From an uncultured Caulobacteraceae bacterium (lineage in GTDB: Bacteria > Pseudomonadota > Alphaproteobacteria > Caulobacterales > Caulobacteraceae): a stretch of DNA of 37,310 nt. The stretch is taken from positions 1 to 37,310 of the forward strand of contig CAIXWN010000177.1 in assembly GCA_903923135.1 (NCBI GenBank), read 5' to 3'. Within the stretch, counting starts at the first letter, position 1, and each line of letters opens with the position of its first letter. A program made the translations under genes and the position numbers. The notes beneath the pieces were generated by a model, which saw only the letters and a list, made by a program, of their open reading frames with translations, had not been told where the DNA came from and made no database searches. Shown here piece by piece: positions 10,181 to 20,366 of this stretch.

Positions 10181-11664
10181 CCGGCATACTTTCCCTCACC
10201 ACCTATCTGCCGCTTGTCGGCGTCGCGGCGATCCTCGCCCTGCGCCTGCTCGCCGGCCAGGACGAGGCCCGGGCCAACGCCGGCGCGCGCTGGATCGCCC
10301 TGGCGACCACCCTGGCCACCCTCGCTCTGTCCGTCCTGCTGGTGGCGTCGTTTGACCGCAGTCAGACGGGCTTCCAGTTCACCGAGGACGCGGCCTGGTT
10401 CTCCGGCCTGCACTACCACATGGGCGTGGACGGCATTTCGGTGCTGTTTGTCCTGCTCACCGCCTTCCTGATGCCCATCTGCGTGCTCGCCAGCTGGCGG
10501 TCGATCAACAAGCGGGTGATCGAATACATGATCGCCTTCCTGGTCCTCGAGAGCCTGGTGATCGGGGTGTTCTGCGCCCTGGACCTGCTGGTCTTCTACC
10601 TGTTCTTCGAGGGCCAGTTGATCCCGATGTTCCTGATCATCGGCGTCTGGGGCGGCAAGAACCGCGTCTATGCGGCCTTCAAGTTCTTCCTCTACACCCT
10701 GCTCGGGTCGGTGCTCATGCTGGCGGCCATCCTGGCCATGATCTCCATCGCCCACACCTCCAGCATCCCCGAGCTGATGACCTATCATTTCGCCACGGGG
10801 ACCCAGACCTGGCTGTGGCTGGCCTTCTTCGCTTCCTTCGCGGTGAAGATGCCCATGTGGCCGGTGCACACCTGGCTTCCCGACGCCCACGTCGAGGCGC
10901 CGACGGCCGGTTCGGTGATCCTGGCGGGCATCCTGCTGAAGATGGGCGGCTATGGCTTCATGCGCTTCTCTCTGCCGATGTTCCCGTCGGCCAGCCTGGA
11001 ATTCACGCCACTGATCTTCGCCCTGTCGGTGATCGCCATCGTCTACACCTCGCTGGTGGCTTTCCGGCAGACCGACATGAAGAAGCTCATCGCCTATTCG
11101 TCGGTCGCCCACATGGGTTTCGTCACCCTGGGCATCTTCTCCGGCAACCTTCAGGGCGAGCAGGGGGCGCTGTTCCAGATGCTCAGCCACGGGGTGATCT
11201 CCGGTGCGCTCTTCCTCTGCGTGGGCATCGTCTATGACCGCATGCACACCCGCGAGATCGCCTTCTATGGCGGGCTGGTGAACCGCATGCCCTGGTATGC
11301 GGCGGTGTTCATGCTGTTCACCATGGGCAACGTCGGCCTGCCGGGCACCAGCGGCTTCGTCGGTGAAATCCTCACCCTGACCGGGACCTACGGGGCGGCG
11401 ACATGGCCGGCGATCATCGCCAGCTCCGGCGTGATCCTGTCGGCGGTCTACGCCCTGTCGCTCTATCGCCGCGTCGTCTTCGGCCAGATGACCAACCCGG
11501 CACTGGCCACGATCGGCGACATGGACAGCCGGGAGATCCTGATCTTCGCGCCCCTGATCATCGCCACCCTGGTCCTCGGCTTCCAGCCCGGCCTCGTGTT
11601 CAACCTGACGAACGCCTCGACCATCCATCTGGTCGACGCCTTCCGCGCGGCCACGGGAAGGTAG
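10177..11664 (+). CDS. nuoM: NADH-quinone oxidoreductase subunit M
   Basis: This is the ND4-type antiporter-like proton-pumping subunit. It has 495 residues from ATG 10177, which overlaps the nuoL stop (ATGA); an in-frame GTG at 10162 inside nuoL is less likely. Family motifs are [20 protein letters not shown], containing the helix-5 glutamate, and [20 protein letters not shown] with the adjoining lysine channel residues. About 13-14 hydrophobic helices are seen. It precedes nuoN by nine bases. Confidence 0.97.
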   Translation: MTGILSLTTYLPLVGVAAILALRLLAGQDEARANAGARWIALATTLATLALSVLLVASFDRSQTGFQFTEDAAWFSGLHYHMGVDGISVLFVLLTAFLMPICVLASWRSINKRVIEYMIAFLVLESLVIGVFCALDLLVFYLFFEGQLIPMFLIIGVWGGKNRVYAAFKFFLYTLLGSVLMLAAILAMISIAHTSSIPELMTYHFATGTQTWLWLAFFASFAVKMPMWPVHTWLPDAHVEAPTAGSVILAGILLKMGGYGFMRFSLPMFPSASLEFTPLIFALSVIAIVYTSLVAFRQTDMKKLIAYSSVAHMGFVTLGIFSGNLQGEQGALFQMLSHGVISGALFLCVGIVYDRMHTREIAFYGGLVNRMPWYAAVFMLFTMGNVGLPGTSGFVGEILTLTGTYGAATWPAIIASSGVILSAVYALSLYRRVVFGQMTNPALATIGDMDSREILIFAPLIIATLVLGFQPGLVFNLTNASTIHLVDAFRAATGR

Positions 11665-11673
11665 GACACCGCC

Positions 11674-13104
11674 ATGACTTTCCAGAACGCCGCCGCCCTG
11701 GCCCGGCCGGAGCTGATCCTTGTCGTCGCCGCCCTGGCCCTGCTGGTCTGGGGCGCCTTCCAGGGGCGCGTGACGGCCCTGTTCACCCTGGCCGCCGTGG
11801 CGTCCCTTATCGCCGCCGCCGGAGCGGCCGTTATCGGTCCCCAGGGCCGCGCCTTTTCCGGCGGCCTGATCGTTGATTCCGGGGCCATCTTCGCCAAGGT
11901 GGTCATCTATCTGACCAGCGCCGTGGCCATACCGCTCGGCGAACGCTGGTTCGCCCGGCGCGGCATGGGCCGGTTCGAGTACCCGATCCTGATCCTGCTG
12001 GCGGCCCTGGGCATGGGCATGATGGTCTCCGCCGGAGACCTGATCTCGCTCTATGTGTCCATCGAGCTGCAGTCCCTGGCCCTCTACATCCTGGCGGCCT
12101 TCCACAAGGACAACGAGAAGTCCTCCGAAGCGGGCCTGAAGTACTTCGTTCTGGGCGCGCTCTCCTCGGGGATCCTGCTCTACGGCGCCTCCCTGGTGTA
12201 CGGCTTCGCCGGCTCGACGCGCTTCGAGGTCATCGCCGCGGCGATGAGCCACAATGCCGGCCTCGGCGCTCTCTTCGGTCTGGTGTTCGTCATCAGCGGG
12301 ATTGCCTTCAAGGTCTCCGCCGCGCCGTTCCACATGTGGACGCCCGACGTCTACGAGGGCGCCCCGACCCCCGTGGTGGGCTTCTTCGCCGGCGCGCCGA
12401 AGCTGGCGGCCATGGTGCTTCTGGCCCGCGTGCTCAGCCAGGGGTTCGGCGACAGCGTCGACAAATGGCGGCAGATCCTGATCCTCATGGCCCTGCTGTC
12501 GGTGGCGGTGGGCGCCTTCGCCGGTCTGGCGCAGAGCAATCTCAAGCGCCTTTGGGCCTATTCCTCGATCGCCGGTATCGGCTACGCCCTCATCGGTCTG
12601 GCAGCCGGCGGCGTGGTCGGCATCCAGGCGATGCTTATCAACATGACGCTCTATGTAGTTGATGTTACGGGTTTCTTCGCCTGTCTCGCGGCCCTGTCGC
12701 GCAATGGAAAGCCGATGGAGACGCTGGCGGATTTCGCGGGCCTCGCCCGCGAGCGGCCTGCTCTCGGCCTCGCCATGACCGTCTTCTCGCTCTCGGCCCT
12801 GGGCATCCCTCCGATGAGCGGCCTGTGGGGCAAGTACTATGTGTTCGAGGCCGCCCTGAAGGCGGGCCTGGCGCCGGTGGCCGTGGCGGCCCTGGTGGGC
12901 AGCGTGGTGGCGGCCTTCTACTATCTGCGCCTGATCAAGGTGATGTGGTTCGATCCCAGCCCGGGCGCCACCGACGCGCCGCCGGCGGAAGCCTCGGCCG
13001 TGGCCTACGCCGCGGCGCTGTTCGGCTTTCCGGTCGTGCTGTTCGCCCTGATGGCCCTCGACCCCCTGGCCCACACCGCCGCGGTGGCCCTGTCGCTCCA
13101 TTAG
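11674..13104 (+). CDS. nuoN: NADH-quinone oxidoreductase subunit N
   Basis: This is the ND2-type antiporter-like subunit and the last complex I gene of the operon. It has 476 residues and about 14 hydrophobic helices. Conserved blocks are SLYVSIELQSLALYILAAF (helix-5 glutamate), SAAPFHMWTPDVYEGAPTP, and SLSALGIPPMSGLWGKYYVF near the C-terminus. It starts nine bases after nuoM. The 136-bp region behind it (13105-13240) holds only a weak GC inverted repeat (13106-13111 with 13124-13129) and no convincing terminator. Confidence 0.96.
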   Translation: MTFQNAAALARPELILVVAALALLVWGAFQGRVTALFTLAAVASLIAAAGAAVIGPQGRAFSGGLIVDSGAIFAKVVIYLTSAVAIPLGERWFARRGMGRFEYPILILLAALGMGMMVSAGDLISLYVSIELQSLALYILAAFHKDNEKSSEAGLKYFVLGALSSGILLYGASLVYGFAGSTRFEVIAAAMSHNAGLGALFGLVFVISGIAFKVSAAPFHMWTPDVYEGAPTPVVGFFAGAPKLAAMVLLARVLSQGFGDSVDKWRQILILMALLSVAVGAFAGLAQSNLKRLWAYSSIAGIGYALIGLAAGGVVGIQAMLINMTLYVVDVTGFFACLAALSRNGKPMETLADFAGLARERPALGLAMTVFSLSALGIPPMSGLWGKYYVFEAALKAGLAPVAVAALVGSVVAAFYYLRLIKVMWFDPSPGATDAPPAEASAVAYAAALFGFPVVLFALMALDPLAHTAAVALSLH

Positions 13105-13240
13105 CGCGGCGGCCGGGCTCCTGCGCCGCTCCTCGATCAGGGCGTGGCGATCATCGCTGGCGAGGGCCGCGGAACTGGGCGTATCAGGGACGGCGACGGC
13201 GGCCTGCGGGGGGCGGCCGACAGTTGCGGAGCGGCGGTCC

Positions 13241-15010
13241 TTGGTTGATGTCACCAGACGGGTGTTCGCCGGCAAGCTGCCGGCCGCGGCCCTGATCGTC
13301 GCGGCGCTTCCCGCCGCCGCGGCTTCAGCGACGGCGCCGGAGGCGTTCAGGGCCATCCACACCGCCGAATGGGCCTGGCGGGAGGCCGAGTTTCCCGACG
13401 AGGAGGATCCGAAGAAGCCGATCTCGCCCCGGCTGCCGGACGAGAGCGCCGCGGCGCAGGATCGCCGGCTGGCCTACTGGCGCGAGGTGCGCACGAAGCT
13501 GTCGGCCCTCGACCCCGCCGCGCTCAGCGCCGAGGACCGCGTCAACTTCGCCGTCTATGTCGCCCAGATCGACACCCTCGTCGCCGCGCAGGTCTGGCGG
13601 GACTGGGAGAAGCCGCTCAACAGCGACAGCGCCTTCTGGAGCGATCTGACCGGCGTGGCCCGGCGGACGTTTCACGCCGAGGCCGACTACCGCAACTACA
13701 TCGCCCGGCTGCGGCAATATCCCCGCTATTTCGACGATCAGATCGTCAACATGCGCGCCGGCCTGGCGCGCCGCTTCACGCCGCCGAGGGTGACGCTGAA
13801 GGGGAGGGACCTCTCCGTCGCCTCGGTCGCCCAGGCCGCGAGGCCGGAGGATACGGTCTACTACAAGCCGTTCTCTGCCATGCCGGCGGGGTTCCCGCCG
13901 ACGCTGGTCGCCGCCCTGCGCGCCGAGGGCGCCGCGGCGATCGTCCAGGCGGTCATTCCGGCGCACCAGCGGCTGCTGGCCTTCCTGCGTGATGAGTACA
14001 TCCCCGGCGCGCGCGAGGCCCTGGGAGCCGATACCCTGCCAGGTGGCCGGGACTACTACCAGTCCAAGATCCTGGAGTTCACCACCCTGGACTGGCCCCC
14101 TGAACGCATCCACGCCCTGGGCCTCTCGGAGATGGCGGTGATCCGCGGCCGCATGGACGCCATCCGCGCCGAGGTGAAGTTCGAGGGCGACCTGGCCGCC
14201 TTCCTGCGCCACCTGCGCAGCGATCCGAGGTTCTATGTGACCACGCCGCAGGCGTTGCTCGACAGGGCCGCCTGGATCGCCAAGACCTTCGACGGCAAGG
14301 CGGGCGACTGGTTCGGCCGTCTGCCGCGCCGCCGCTTCGCCATCGTTCCGGTGCCGGACGACATCGCGCCGTTCTACACCGCCGGCCGCGGCGGGCCGGG
14401 AGTCTATCTGGTCAACACCTATGACCTGCCGTCCCGGCCGCTCTACGCCCTGACCGCCCTGACCCTGCACGAGTCCGCCCCGGGGCACGCCTTCCAGATG
14501 CCCCTGTCGCAGGAGAACACCGCCCTGCCGGCCTTCCGGCGCGATACCTACATCTCGGCCTTCGGCGAGGGCTGGGCGCTCTATTGCGAGCGGCTGGGCG
14601 AGGAGATGGGTATGTATGAGACGCCCTACGACCGGTTCGGCATGCTCAGCTACCAGGCCTGGCGCGCGGCGCGCCTCGTGGTCGACACCGGGTTGCACAC
14701 CAAAGGCTGGACGAGGGAGCGGGCGGTGGCCTATCTGGCCGACAACACCGTCCTCTCCGAGCACGAGATCTCCACCGAGGTCGACCGTTACATCGCCTGG
14801 CCGGGACAGGCCCTGTCCTACTATCTCGGTCAGATGACCATCGTGGAGGCCCGGCGCAAAGCCCAGGACGCCCTGGGCGCCCGGTTCGACATCCGCGCCT
14901 TTCACGACACCGTGCTGCAGATGGGGTCGGTTCCCATGCCCGTGCTTGCAGCGCGCATCGATCGGTTCATCGCGGAAGGCGGTCCCTCGCCCTATGGCCA
15001 AGATGGCTGA
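13241..15010 (+). CDS. Tat-exported DUF885 family protein, putative metallopeptidase
   Basis: This 589-residue protein belongs to the DUF885 family, whose members are predicted zinc-dependent hydrolases; the substrate is not known. The signature HESAPGH is at residues 410-416, resembling the family's HExxxGH metal site, and a second acidic site lies in GEGWALYCERLGEEMG (E443). The N-terminus has a twin-arginine motif (TRRVFAGKL, residues 5-13) followed by a hydrophobic stretch and an Ala-rich cleavage region near residue 30, so export by Tat is likely. The start is TTG 13241, with GGAG about nine bases upstream; it is the only start that keeps the twin arginines. It sits between nuoN and birA and overlaps birA by 17 bp. 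Confidence 0.88.
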   Translation: MVDVTRRVFAGKLPAAALIVAALPAAAASATAPEAFRAIHTAEWAWREAEFPDEEDPKKPISPRLPDESAAAQDRRLAYWREVRTKLSALDPAALSAEDRVNFAVYVAQIDTLVAAQVWRDWEKPLNSDSAFWSDLTGVARRTFHAEADYRNYIARLRQYPRYFDDQIVNMRAGLARRFTPPRVTLKGRDLSVASVAQAARPEDTVYYKPFSAMPAGFPPTLVAALRAEGAAAIVQAVIPAHQRLLAFLRDEYIPGAREALGADTLPGGRDYYQSKILEFTTLDWPPERIHALGLSEMAVIRGRMDAIRAEVKFEGDLAAFLRHLRSDPRFYVTTPQALLDRAAWIAKTFDGKAGDWFGRLPRRRFAIVPVPDDIAPFYTAGRGGPGVYLVNTYDLPSRPLYALTALTLHESAPGHAFQMPLSQENTALPAFRRDTYISAFGEGWALYCERLGEEMGMYETPYDRFGMLSYQAWRAARLVVDTGLHTKGWTRERAVAYLADNTVLSEHEISTEVDRYIAWPGQALSYYLGQMTIVEARRKAQDALGARFDIRAFHDTVLQMGSVPMPVLAARIDRFIAEGGPSPYGQDG

Positions 15011-15734
15011 CAAGCGCCGCGTCCTCGCCTTCGACGACATCGATTCCACCAACGCCGAGGCGCGCCGCCTCGCCGAGGCTCACGAGGCCGGGCCGCTGTG
15101 GATCATCGCCGCGCGGCAACACCAGGGCCGGGGCCGACGCGGCCGGTCCTGGGAGACCGGCGAGGGCAACCTCGCCGCCACCTACCTGTTCGTCACAGCC
15201 AAGGCGCCGGCGGAAGCGGCGCAGGTCAGCTTCGTGGCCGCCCTGGCGGTCGCCGATCTGGCCGCCGCCTATGTTCCTGCCGGGCTGGTCGCCCTGAAAT
15301 GGCCGAACGATCCGCTGATCGGCGGTCGCAAGACCGCCGGCATCCTGGTCGAATCGGGCTCACTGGGACCCGAGGGGCTCTGGCTGGCCGTGGGCTGCGG
15401 CGTGAATCTCGCCCGGGCGCCCACGGACTCCAACCGCCCGGTGACCGCCCTGGCCGATCACATGACCGGTCCGCCGCCGCCCCCCCGGGCGGCGCTCGAG
15501 ATCCTCGCCGAGGCCATGGATCGCTGGCGGCTGGTCTGGGAGCGGGAAGGCTTCGCGTCGATCGCTGGGGCGTGGACAGCGCGCGCCTACGGCCTGGGAG
15601 AACCCTGTGTCGCCCACCTGACCACCGAGAGCGTCCGCGGCGTCGCCGAGGGCCTTGACACCGATGGAGCCCTGCGCTTGCGCCTGGAAGACGGCTCCGT
15701 CCGGCGGATCACTGCCGGCGATGTGTTCTTCTAG
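14994..15734 (+). CDS. birA: Biotin-[acetyl-CoA-carboxylase] ligase
   Basis: This enzyme activates biotin with ATP to biotinyl-AMP and attaches it to the biotin carrier domain of acyl-CoA carboxylases in the cytoplasm. Visible motifs are DDIDSTNAEARR, the biotinyl-AMP loop RQHQGRGRRGRSW near residues 39-51, and LKWPNDPLIGGRKTAGIL, the biotin-binding strand and catalytic lysine. It lacks the N-terminal helix-turn-helix of enterobacterial BirA, so it is a ligase only and not a repressor. A C-terminal SH3-like domain follows. The start is ATG 14994 (246 residues), inside the end of the DUF885 gene; ATG 15003 is an alternative. Confidence 0.93.
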   Translation: MAKMADKRRVLAFDDIDSTNAEARRLAEAHEAGPLWIIAARQHQGRGRRGRSWETGEGNLAATYLFVTAKAPAEAAQVSFVAALAVADLAAAYVPAGLVALKWPNDPLIGGRKTAGILVESGSLGPEGLWLAVGCGVNLARAPTDSNRPVTALADHMTGPPPPPRAALEILAEAMDRWRLVWEREGFASIAGAWTARAYGLGEPCVAHLTTESVRGVAEGLDTDGALRLRLEDGSVRRITAGDVFF

Positions 15735-15799
15735 GACGACGTTCGCGCCGCGGGCGTGTATAGCGCCGCCTTCCCGACGACATGGACTCTGGAAACCCG

Positions 15800-16579
15800 A
15801 TGCTGCTGGCTGTCGAGCAAGGCAACACCAACACCCTCTTCGCCGTTCATGACGGGGAGAGCTGGATCGCCCAGTGGCGGTCCGCCACGGAGGCCTCCCG
15901 CACGGCGGACGAATACGCCGTCTGGCTGGCGCAACTGCTGAACATGGCCTCGCTCAGCCTGGCCAATCTCGACGCCTGCATCATCTCCAGCGTGGTGCCA
16001 CAATCGATCTTCAACTTGCGCAACCTGGCCCGGCGCTATCTGAATGTCGAACCGATGATCATCGGCGAGAACGTCGATCTGGGCATCGCGGTGCGAATCC
16101 AGAAACCCTCCGAGGCCGGCGCCGACCGCCTGGTGAACGCTGTGGGCGCCCACATCACCTATCCAGGCGCCCTGCTGATCGTCGATTCGGGGACGGCGAC
16201 CACCTTCGACGTGGTCGCCCCCGACGGAGCTTTCGAAGGCGGCGCCATCGCGCCGGGGATCAACCTGTCGATGCAGGCTCTGCACGAGGCGGCCGCCCGT
16301 CTGCCGCGCATCGCCATCCAGCGACCGGCGCACATCATCGGCAAGGACACCGTCGAGGCGATGCAGGCGGGTGTGTACTGGGGCTATGTCTCCCTGATCG
16401 AGGGCCTGATCAGCCGCATCAAGGCCGAGTATCACGCGCCGATGACGGTCATCGGAACCGGCGGCATCGCCTCGCTCTTCGACGGCGCCACCCGGGCCAT
16501 CGACCATTTCGATCACGACCTGACGATCCTGGGCCTGCTCGAAATCTTCCGGCGCAATCCCCATGTGGGCGGACAATGA
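15800..16579 (+). CDS. coaX: Type III pantothenate kinase
   Basis: This enzyme phosphorylates pantothenate, the first step of coenzyme A synthesis; it belongs to the ASKHA fold. The start ATG 15800 gives [19 protein letters not shown], the family N-terminus, with GGAAA just upstream; the earlier ATG at 15782 has no ribosome binding site. Other motifs are [24 protein letters not shown] and [12 protein letters not shown], which form the second phosphate loop and pantothenate site. The length is 259 residues. Residue 6, usually Asp in the DxGNT loop, is Glu here. The stop overlaps the start of the RNase J gene (ATGA). Confidence 0.92.
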   Translation: MLLAVEQGNTNTLFAVHDGESWIAQWRSATEASRTADEYAVWLAQLLNMASLSLANLDACIISSVVPQSIFNLRNLARRYLNVEPMIIGENVDLGIAVRIQKPSEAGADRLVNAVGAHITYPGALLIVDSGTATTFDVVAPDGAFEGGAIAPGINLSMQALHEAAARLPRIAIQRPAHIIGKDTVEAMQAGVYWGYVSLIEGLISRIKAEYHAPMTVIGTGGIASLFDGATRAIDHFDHDLTILGLLEIFRRNPHVGGQ

Positions 16580-18264
16580 CCAAGACACACGCAGCGCCCG
16601 GCGACGAGCTGGTCTTCCTCCCGCTGGGCGGCTCCAACGAAATCGGGATGAACTTCAATCTGTACGGCTACGGACCGCCGCACCGGCGCAAGTGGATCGT
16701 GGTCGACCTGGGGGTCACCTTCGGCGACCAGACGACGCCGGGCGTCGAACTGATCCTGCCCGATCCTGCGTTCATCGAGGAGTATGCGAAGGACATCCTT
16801 GGCATCGTGCTCACCCACGCCCATGAGGATCACATCGGCGCCGTGGCCTGGCTGTGGCCGCGGCTCAAGGCGCCCCTCTACGCCACGCCGTTCACGGCTT
16901 TCCTGCTGCGGGAAAAGCTGCGCGAGAAGGGGCTGCACGAGCGGGCGCCGATCACCGAGATTCCCCTGAGCGGCTCCTTCTCCCTGGGGCCGTTCGACCT
17001 GACCCTGCTGACCTTGACCCATTCCATCCCCGAGCCCAACGGTGTGGCCATCCGCACGCCCCTGGGCACCGTCCTGCACACCGGTGACTGGAAGATCGAT
17101 CCCGAGCCTCTCACCGGCGATGTCACCGACGAGGGCGCCATCCGCCGGCTGGGCGACGAGGGCGTCCTGGCCATGGTCTGCGACAGCACCAACGTCTTTG
17201 TCGACGGCGAGGCCGGATCGGAGGCCGATGTCCGGGTCAACCTCAATGTCCTGATCGGGCAGCTCAAGGGCAAGGTCGCGGCCGCCTGTTTCGCCTCCAA
17301 CGTGGCGCGCATGGACACAATCATCCGGGCGGCCGAGGCCAACGGCCGCCGGGTCTGCCTGGTGGGGCGGTCGATGATCCGCATGGCGCAGGCCGCCCGC
17401 TCGGTCGGCCTCCTGGAGGGCGTGGGCCCCTTCCTCAGCGACAGCGACGCCAGGCACTTTCCCGACAACCAGATCCTCTATCTGTGCACCGGCAGCCAGG
17501 GCGAGGTGAGGGCGGCCCTGTCACGGGTGGCCGACGGCAGCCACCCCCATGTCAAGCTCGGCAAAGGCGACTCCTGCGTGTTTTCCTCGCGCATCATCCC
17601 CGGCAACGAGATCCCCATCCGCAACATGCAGAACAAGCTCGCCGACCGCGGCGTGCGGCTCTACACCGAGCGCGACCATCCGGGCATCCACGTCTCCGGC
17701 CACCCCTGTCGCGATGAACTCAAGCGCATGTACCAGTGGGCGCGCCCGCATATCGCCGTTCCCACCCACGGCGAACGGCGACATCTGCTCGAGCACGCGG
17801 CGCTGGCCAAGGACCTGCAGGTCGCTCATGCCGTCGCGCCTCGCAACGGCGATATGGTCCGCCTGGCGCCGGGCGCGCCCGGGATCATCGACGAGGTGCC
17901 GGCTGGCCGGCTCTATGTGGACGCCGGCATGGTGACGGCCGAGAACGGCGACGCCCTGCGCGAGCGTCGCCACGCCGCCTTCAACGGGGTTCTGGCGGTC
18001 AGCGTGGCCCTCGACGGGCGCAGCAAGCTGGCCTCGGGTCCGCAGGTGCGTGCGCTCGGCATGCCGTCCGACGCCGACTACCCGCTTGATGAGGCGCTCG
18101 ACGACCTGGCGCAGGAGGCCAAGGACGCCCTGTTCCGCCTGTCCGCCGACGACCGCGACGAGGACCACGCCGTCGAGGCGGCTCTGTCGCGAGCGCTGAA
18201 AAAGGCCGCCTTCCGCATCTGGAAGCGCCGCCCGGTGGTGGAGACCACCGTGCTGAGGCTATAA
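16576..18264 (+). CDS. rnj: Ribonuclease J
   Basis: This is a beta-CASP metallo-beta-lactamase nuclease with 5'-3' exonuclease and endonuclease activity in RNA processing and decay. It has 562 residues. The zinc motif HAHEDH is at residues 81-86; GDWKIDPEP and the later PTHGERRHL belong to the catalytic core and beta-CASP region. The N-terminus [20 protein letters not shown] is the form usual in alphaproteobacteria. A ~110-residue C-terminal domain follows. It overlaps coaX by 4 bp, so the two are translationally coupled. Confidence 0.93.
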   Translation: MTKTHAAPGDELVFLPLGGSNEIGMNFNLYGYGPPHRRKWIVVDLGVTFGDQTTPGVELILPDPAFIEEYAKDILGIVLTHAHEDHIGAVAWLWPRLKAPLYATPFTAFLLREKLREKGLHERAPITEIPLSGSFSLGPFDLTLLTLTHSIPEPNGVAIRTPLGTVLHTGDWKIDPEPLTGDVTDEGAIRRLGDEGVLAMVCDSTNVFVDGEAGSEADVRVNLNVLIGQLKGKVAAACFASNVARMDTIIRAAEANGRRVCLVGRSMIRMAQAARSVGLLEGVGPFLSDSDARHFPDNQILYLCTGSQGEVRAALSRVADGSHPHVKLGKGDSCVFSSRIIPGNEIPIRNMQNKLADRGVRLYTERDHPGIHVSGHPCRDELKRMYQWARPHIAVPTHGERRHLLEHAALAKDLQVAHAVAPRNGDMVRLAPGAPGIIDEVPAGRLYVDAGMVTAENGDALRERRHAAFNGVLAVSVALDGRSKLASGPQVRALGMPSDADYPLDEALDDLAQEAKDALFRLSADDRDEDHAVEAALSRALKKAAFRIWKRRPVVETTVLRL

Positions 18265-18307
18265 GCCGTTTCAAACCGGATCCGCGCGGCCCCGCAGAGG
18301 AATTGTC

Positions 18308-18733
18308 ATGATCGGAAAACTGAACCACGTCGGTGTCGCCACCCCCTCCATCGAGGAGTCGTGGAAGCTCTATGTCGATGTGCTGGGCGCGACCTCGGTG
18401 ACGCCGAAGAGGGCCCTGCCGGAGCAGGGGGTGTGGGTGTCGTTCGTCGACCTGCCCAACGCCCAGATTGAACTGATCGAGCCCTATGGGGCGGACTCGC
18501 CCATTCACGGCTTCCTGGCCAAGAACCCGCGCGGCGGTCAGCACCACGTCTGCTTCGAGGTGCCCGACATCCTCGTCGCCCGCGATGAGATGCGCGCCAA
18601 GGGGGCGACCGTGCTGGGCACGGGCGAACCGCGGATGGGCGCGCACGGGGTTCCGGTGATCTTCCTGCACCCCAAGGACATGGGCGGCGTGCTCATCGAA
18701 CTGATGGCCGAACCGGCCACGGCCGCCCACTGA
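18308..18733 (+). CDS. mce: Methylmalonyl-CoA epimerase
   Basis: This enzyme interconverts (S)- and (R)-methylmalonyl-CoA in the propionyl-CoA to succinyl-CoA route. The 141-residue protein is two glyoxalase/VOC half-domains. Metal-binding residues appear in KLNHVGVATP (His near residue 7), QHHVCFEV (His near 80) and the C-terminal GGVLIELMAE (Glu). The Shine-Dalgarno AGAGGA lies at about 18296-18301. It is 43 bp behind the RNase J gene, and its stop overlaps the next gene as TGATG. Confidence 0.93.
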   Translation: MIGKLNHVGVATPSIEESWKLYVDVLGATSVTPKRALPEQGVWVSFVDLPNAQIELIEPYGADSPIHGFLAKNPRGGQHHVCFEVPDILVARDEMRAKGATVLGTGEPRMGAHGVPVIFLHPKDMGGVLIELMAEPATAAH

Positions 18734-18993
18734 TGGGCGTCGAGGAAGGCATCGCCATCTATCTGACCATCTGGTGGACGACCCTGTTCGCCATCCTGCC
18801 GCTTGGCTCGCGCAGCCATGCGGAGGAGGGCATTCCGGTGCCCGGCGGCGGTGATCCGTCCTCGCCGGTGAACCCGAATCTGAAAAAGAAATTCTTCACC
18901 ACCACCTGGCTCGCGGCGATCCTGTTCGCCATCCTCTGGGCGGTTCTGCACTTCAATCTGATCACCCTGCCGAGCCTGCCGGGCTCGCACTGA
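18733..18993 (+). CDS. DUF1467 family small membrane protein
   Basis: This 86-residue protein has two transmembrane helices, at about residues 7-24 ([18 protein letters not shown]) and 57-78 ([20 protein letters not shown]). A polar loop with [23 protein letters not shown] joins them. This pattern, [12 protein letters not shown] plus a basic PNLKKK loop, is that of DUF1467 proteins, which in alphaproteobacteria usually sit between mce and proS as here. The function is not known. It starts at ATG 18733, overlapping the mce stop by one base. Confidence 0.88.
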   Translation: MGVEEGIAIYLTIWWTTLFAILPLGSRSHAEEGIPVPGGGDPSSPVNPNLKKKFFTTTWLAAILFAILWAVLHFNLITLPSLPGSH

Positions 18994-19030
18994 CGCCCAC
19001 GCCCCGAGAGACTCCGAGGAACGATCGACC

Positions 19031-20350
19031 ATGCGCCTGTCGCGCTATTTCCTGCCCGTCCTGAAACAGAACCCCGCCGAGGCCCAGATCGTCTCGCACC
19101 GGCTGATGCTGCGCGCCGGCATGCTGCGCCAGGAGGCGGCGGGCATCTACGCCTGGCTGCCGCTGGGCCTGCGGGTGCTCAAGAAGATCGAGCAGATTGT
19201 CCGCGAGGAGATGGATCGGGCCGGCGCGGTCGAGGTGCTGATGCCGACCCTGCAGCTGGCCGACCTGTGGCGCGAGAGCGGCCGCTACGACGACTACGGG
19301 GCGGAGATGCTGCGCATCACCGACCGCCATGAGCGGGAACTGCTTTACGGGCCCACCAACGAAGAAATGATCACCGAGATCTTCCGCGCCTATGTGAAGA
19401 GCTACAAGGAGCTGCCCAAGAACCTCTACCACATCCAGTGGAAGTTCCGTGACGAGCAGCGGCCGCGCTTCGGGGTGATGCGGGGGCGCGAATTCCTGAT
19501 GAAGGACGCCTACTCCTTCGATGTCGACGAGGAGCGCGCCCAGGCGGCCTACAACCGCATGTTCGTCGCCTATCTGCGCGCCTTCAAGCGTATGGGTCTT
19601 CAGGCCGTGCCGATGCGGGCCGAGACCGGGCCGATCGGCGGCGACCTGTCCCACGAGTTCATCGTCCTGGCCCAGACCGGGGAGTCGGCGGTGTTCCTCG
19701 ATCGGCGGATGCTGGACCTGCCGGTGCCGGGCGACGATGTGGACTACACGGCCGATCTCTCCGGCGTCGTCGCCGACTGGACGCGCCTCTACGCCGCGAC
19801 GGAGGATGTGCACGACGCCGCCCGTTACGAGAGCGAGACGGCCGAGGCGGATCGCCTCACGGCGCGCGGCATCGAGGTGGGCCAGACTTTCTACTTCGGC
19901 GACAAGTATTCCAAACCGATGAAGGCCTTTGTCAGCGGGCCCGACGGCGTCGACCGGCCCGTGCAGATGGGCAGCTACGGTGTGGGCGTCTCGCGTCTCG
20001 TCGGCGCCCTCATCGAGGCCAGCCACGACGACGCCGGAATTATCTGGCCGGACTCGGTCGCCCCCTTCGGCGTCGGCATCGTCAGCCTGCGTCCGGGCGA
20101 CGCCGCCGTCGACGCCGCCTGCGAGACCGCCTATGCGGCCCTGACCGCCGCCGGCAGGGAGCCGTTGCTCGATGACACCGACGAGCGTCCCGGGGGCAAG
20201 TTCGCCACCATGGATCTCATCGGCCTCCCCTGGCAGCTGATCATCGGCCCGCGCGGCCTGGCCGAAGGCAAGGTGGAGCTCAAGCGACGCGCCACCGGCG
20301 AACGTCAGAGCCTGCCGCTCGACGAAGCCCTGGCGGTCATCTGCGGGTGA
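19031..20350 (+). CDS. proS: Prolyl-tRNA synthetase (short alphaproteobacterial form)
   Basis: This class II synthetase charges tRNA-Pro. It has 439 residues, not the ~570 of the E. coli form: the ~180-residue editing insertion between motifs 2 and 3 is missing. Motif 2 is visible as [17 protein letters not shown] near residue 138 and motif 3 as [16 protein letters not shown] near 313; the C-terminal anticodon-binding domain is complete. Without the insertion, mischarged Ala-tRNA-Pro must be cleared in trans in such organisms. A GAGGAACG ribosome binding site precedes ATG 19031. Confidence 0.95.
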   Translation: MRLSRYFLPVLKQNPAEAQIVSHRLMLRAGMLRQEAAGIYAWLPLGLRVLKKIEQIVREEMDRAGAVEVLMPTLQLADLWRESGRYDDYGAEMLRITDRHERELLYGPTNEEMITEIFRAYVKSYKELPKNLYHIQWKFRDEQRPRFGVMRGREFLMKDAYSFDVDEERAQAAYNRMFVAYLRAFKRMGLQAVPMRAETGPIGGDLSHEFIVLAQTGESAVFLDRRMLDLPVPGDDVDYTADLSGVVADWTRLYAATEDVHDAARYESETAEADRLTARGIEVGQTFYFGDKYSKPMKAFVSGPDGVDRPVQMGSYGVGVSRLVGALIEASHDDAGIIWPDSVAPFGVGIVSLRPGDAAVDAACETAYAALTAAGREPLLDDTDERPGGKFATMDLIGLPWQLIIGPRGLAEGKVELKRRATGERQSLPLDEALAVICG

Positions 20351-20366
20351 CGGACCGGATCGTCCC

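Noticed and set aside
10153-13362. Very long minus-strand open frame (over 1000 codons) opposite nuoM and nuoN
   Set aside because: The composition is Gly/Arg/Gln/His/Asp-rich and without domains, as expected for the antisense of high-GC membrane-protein codons; the plus strand carries clear nuoM and nuoN.
15782-15799. Earlier ATG for coaX
   Set aside because: No ribosome binding site and the added six residues are not typical of the family; ATG 15800 fits better.
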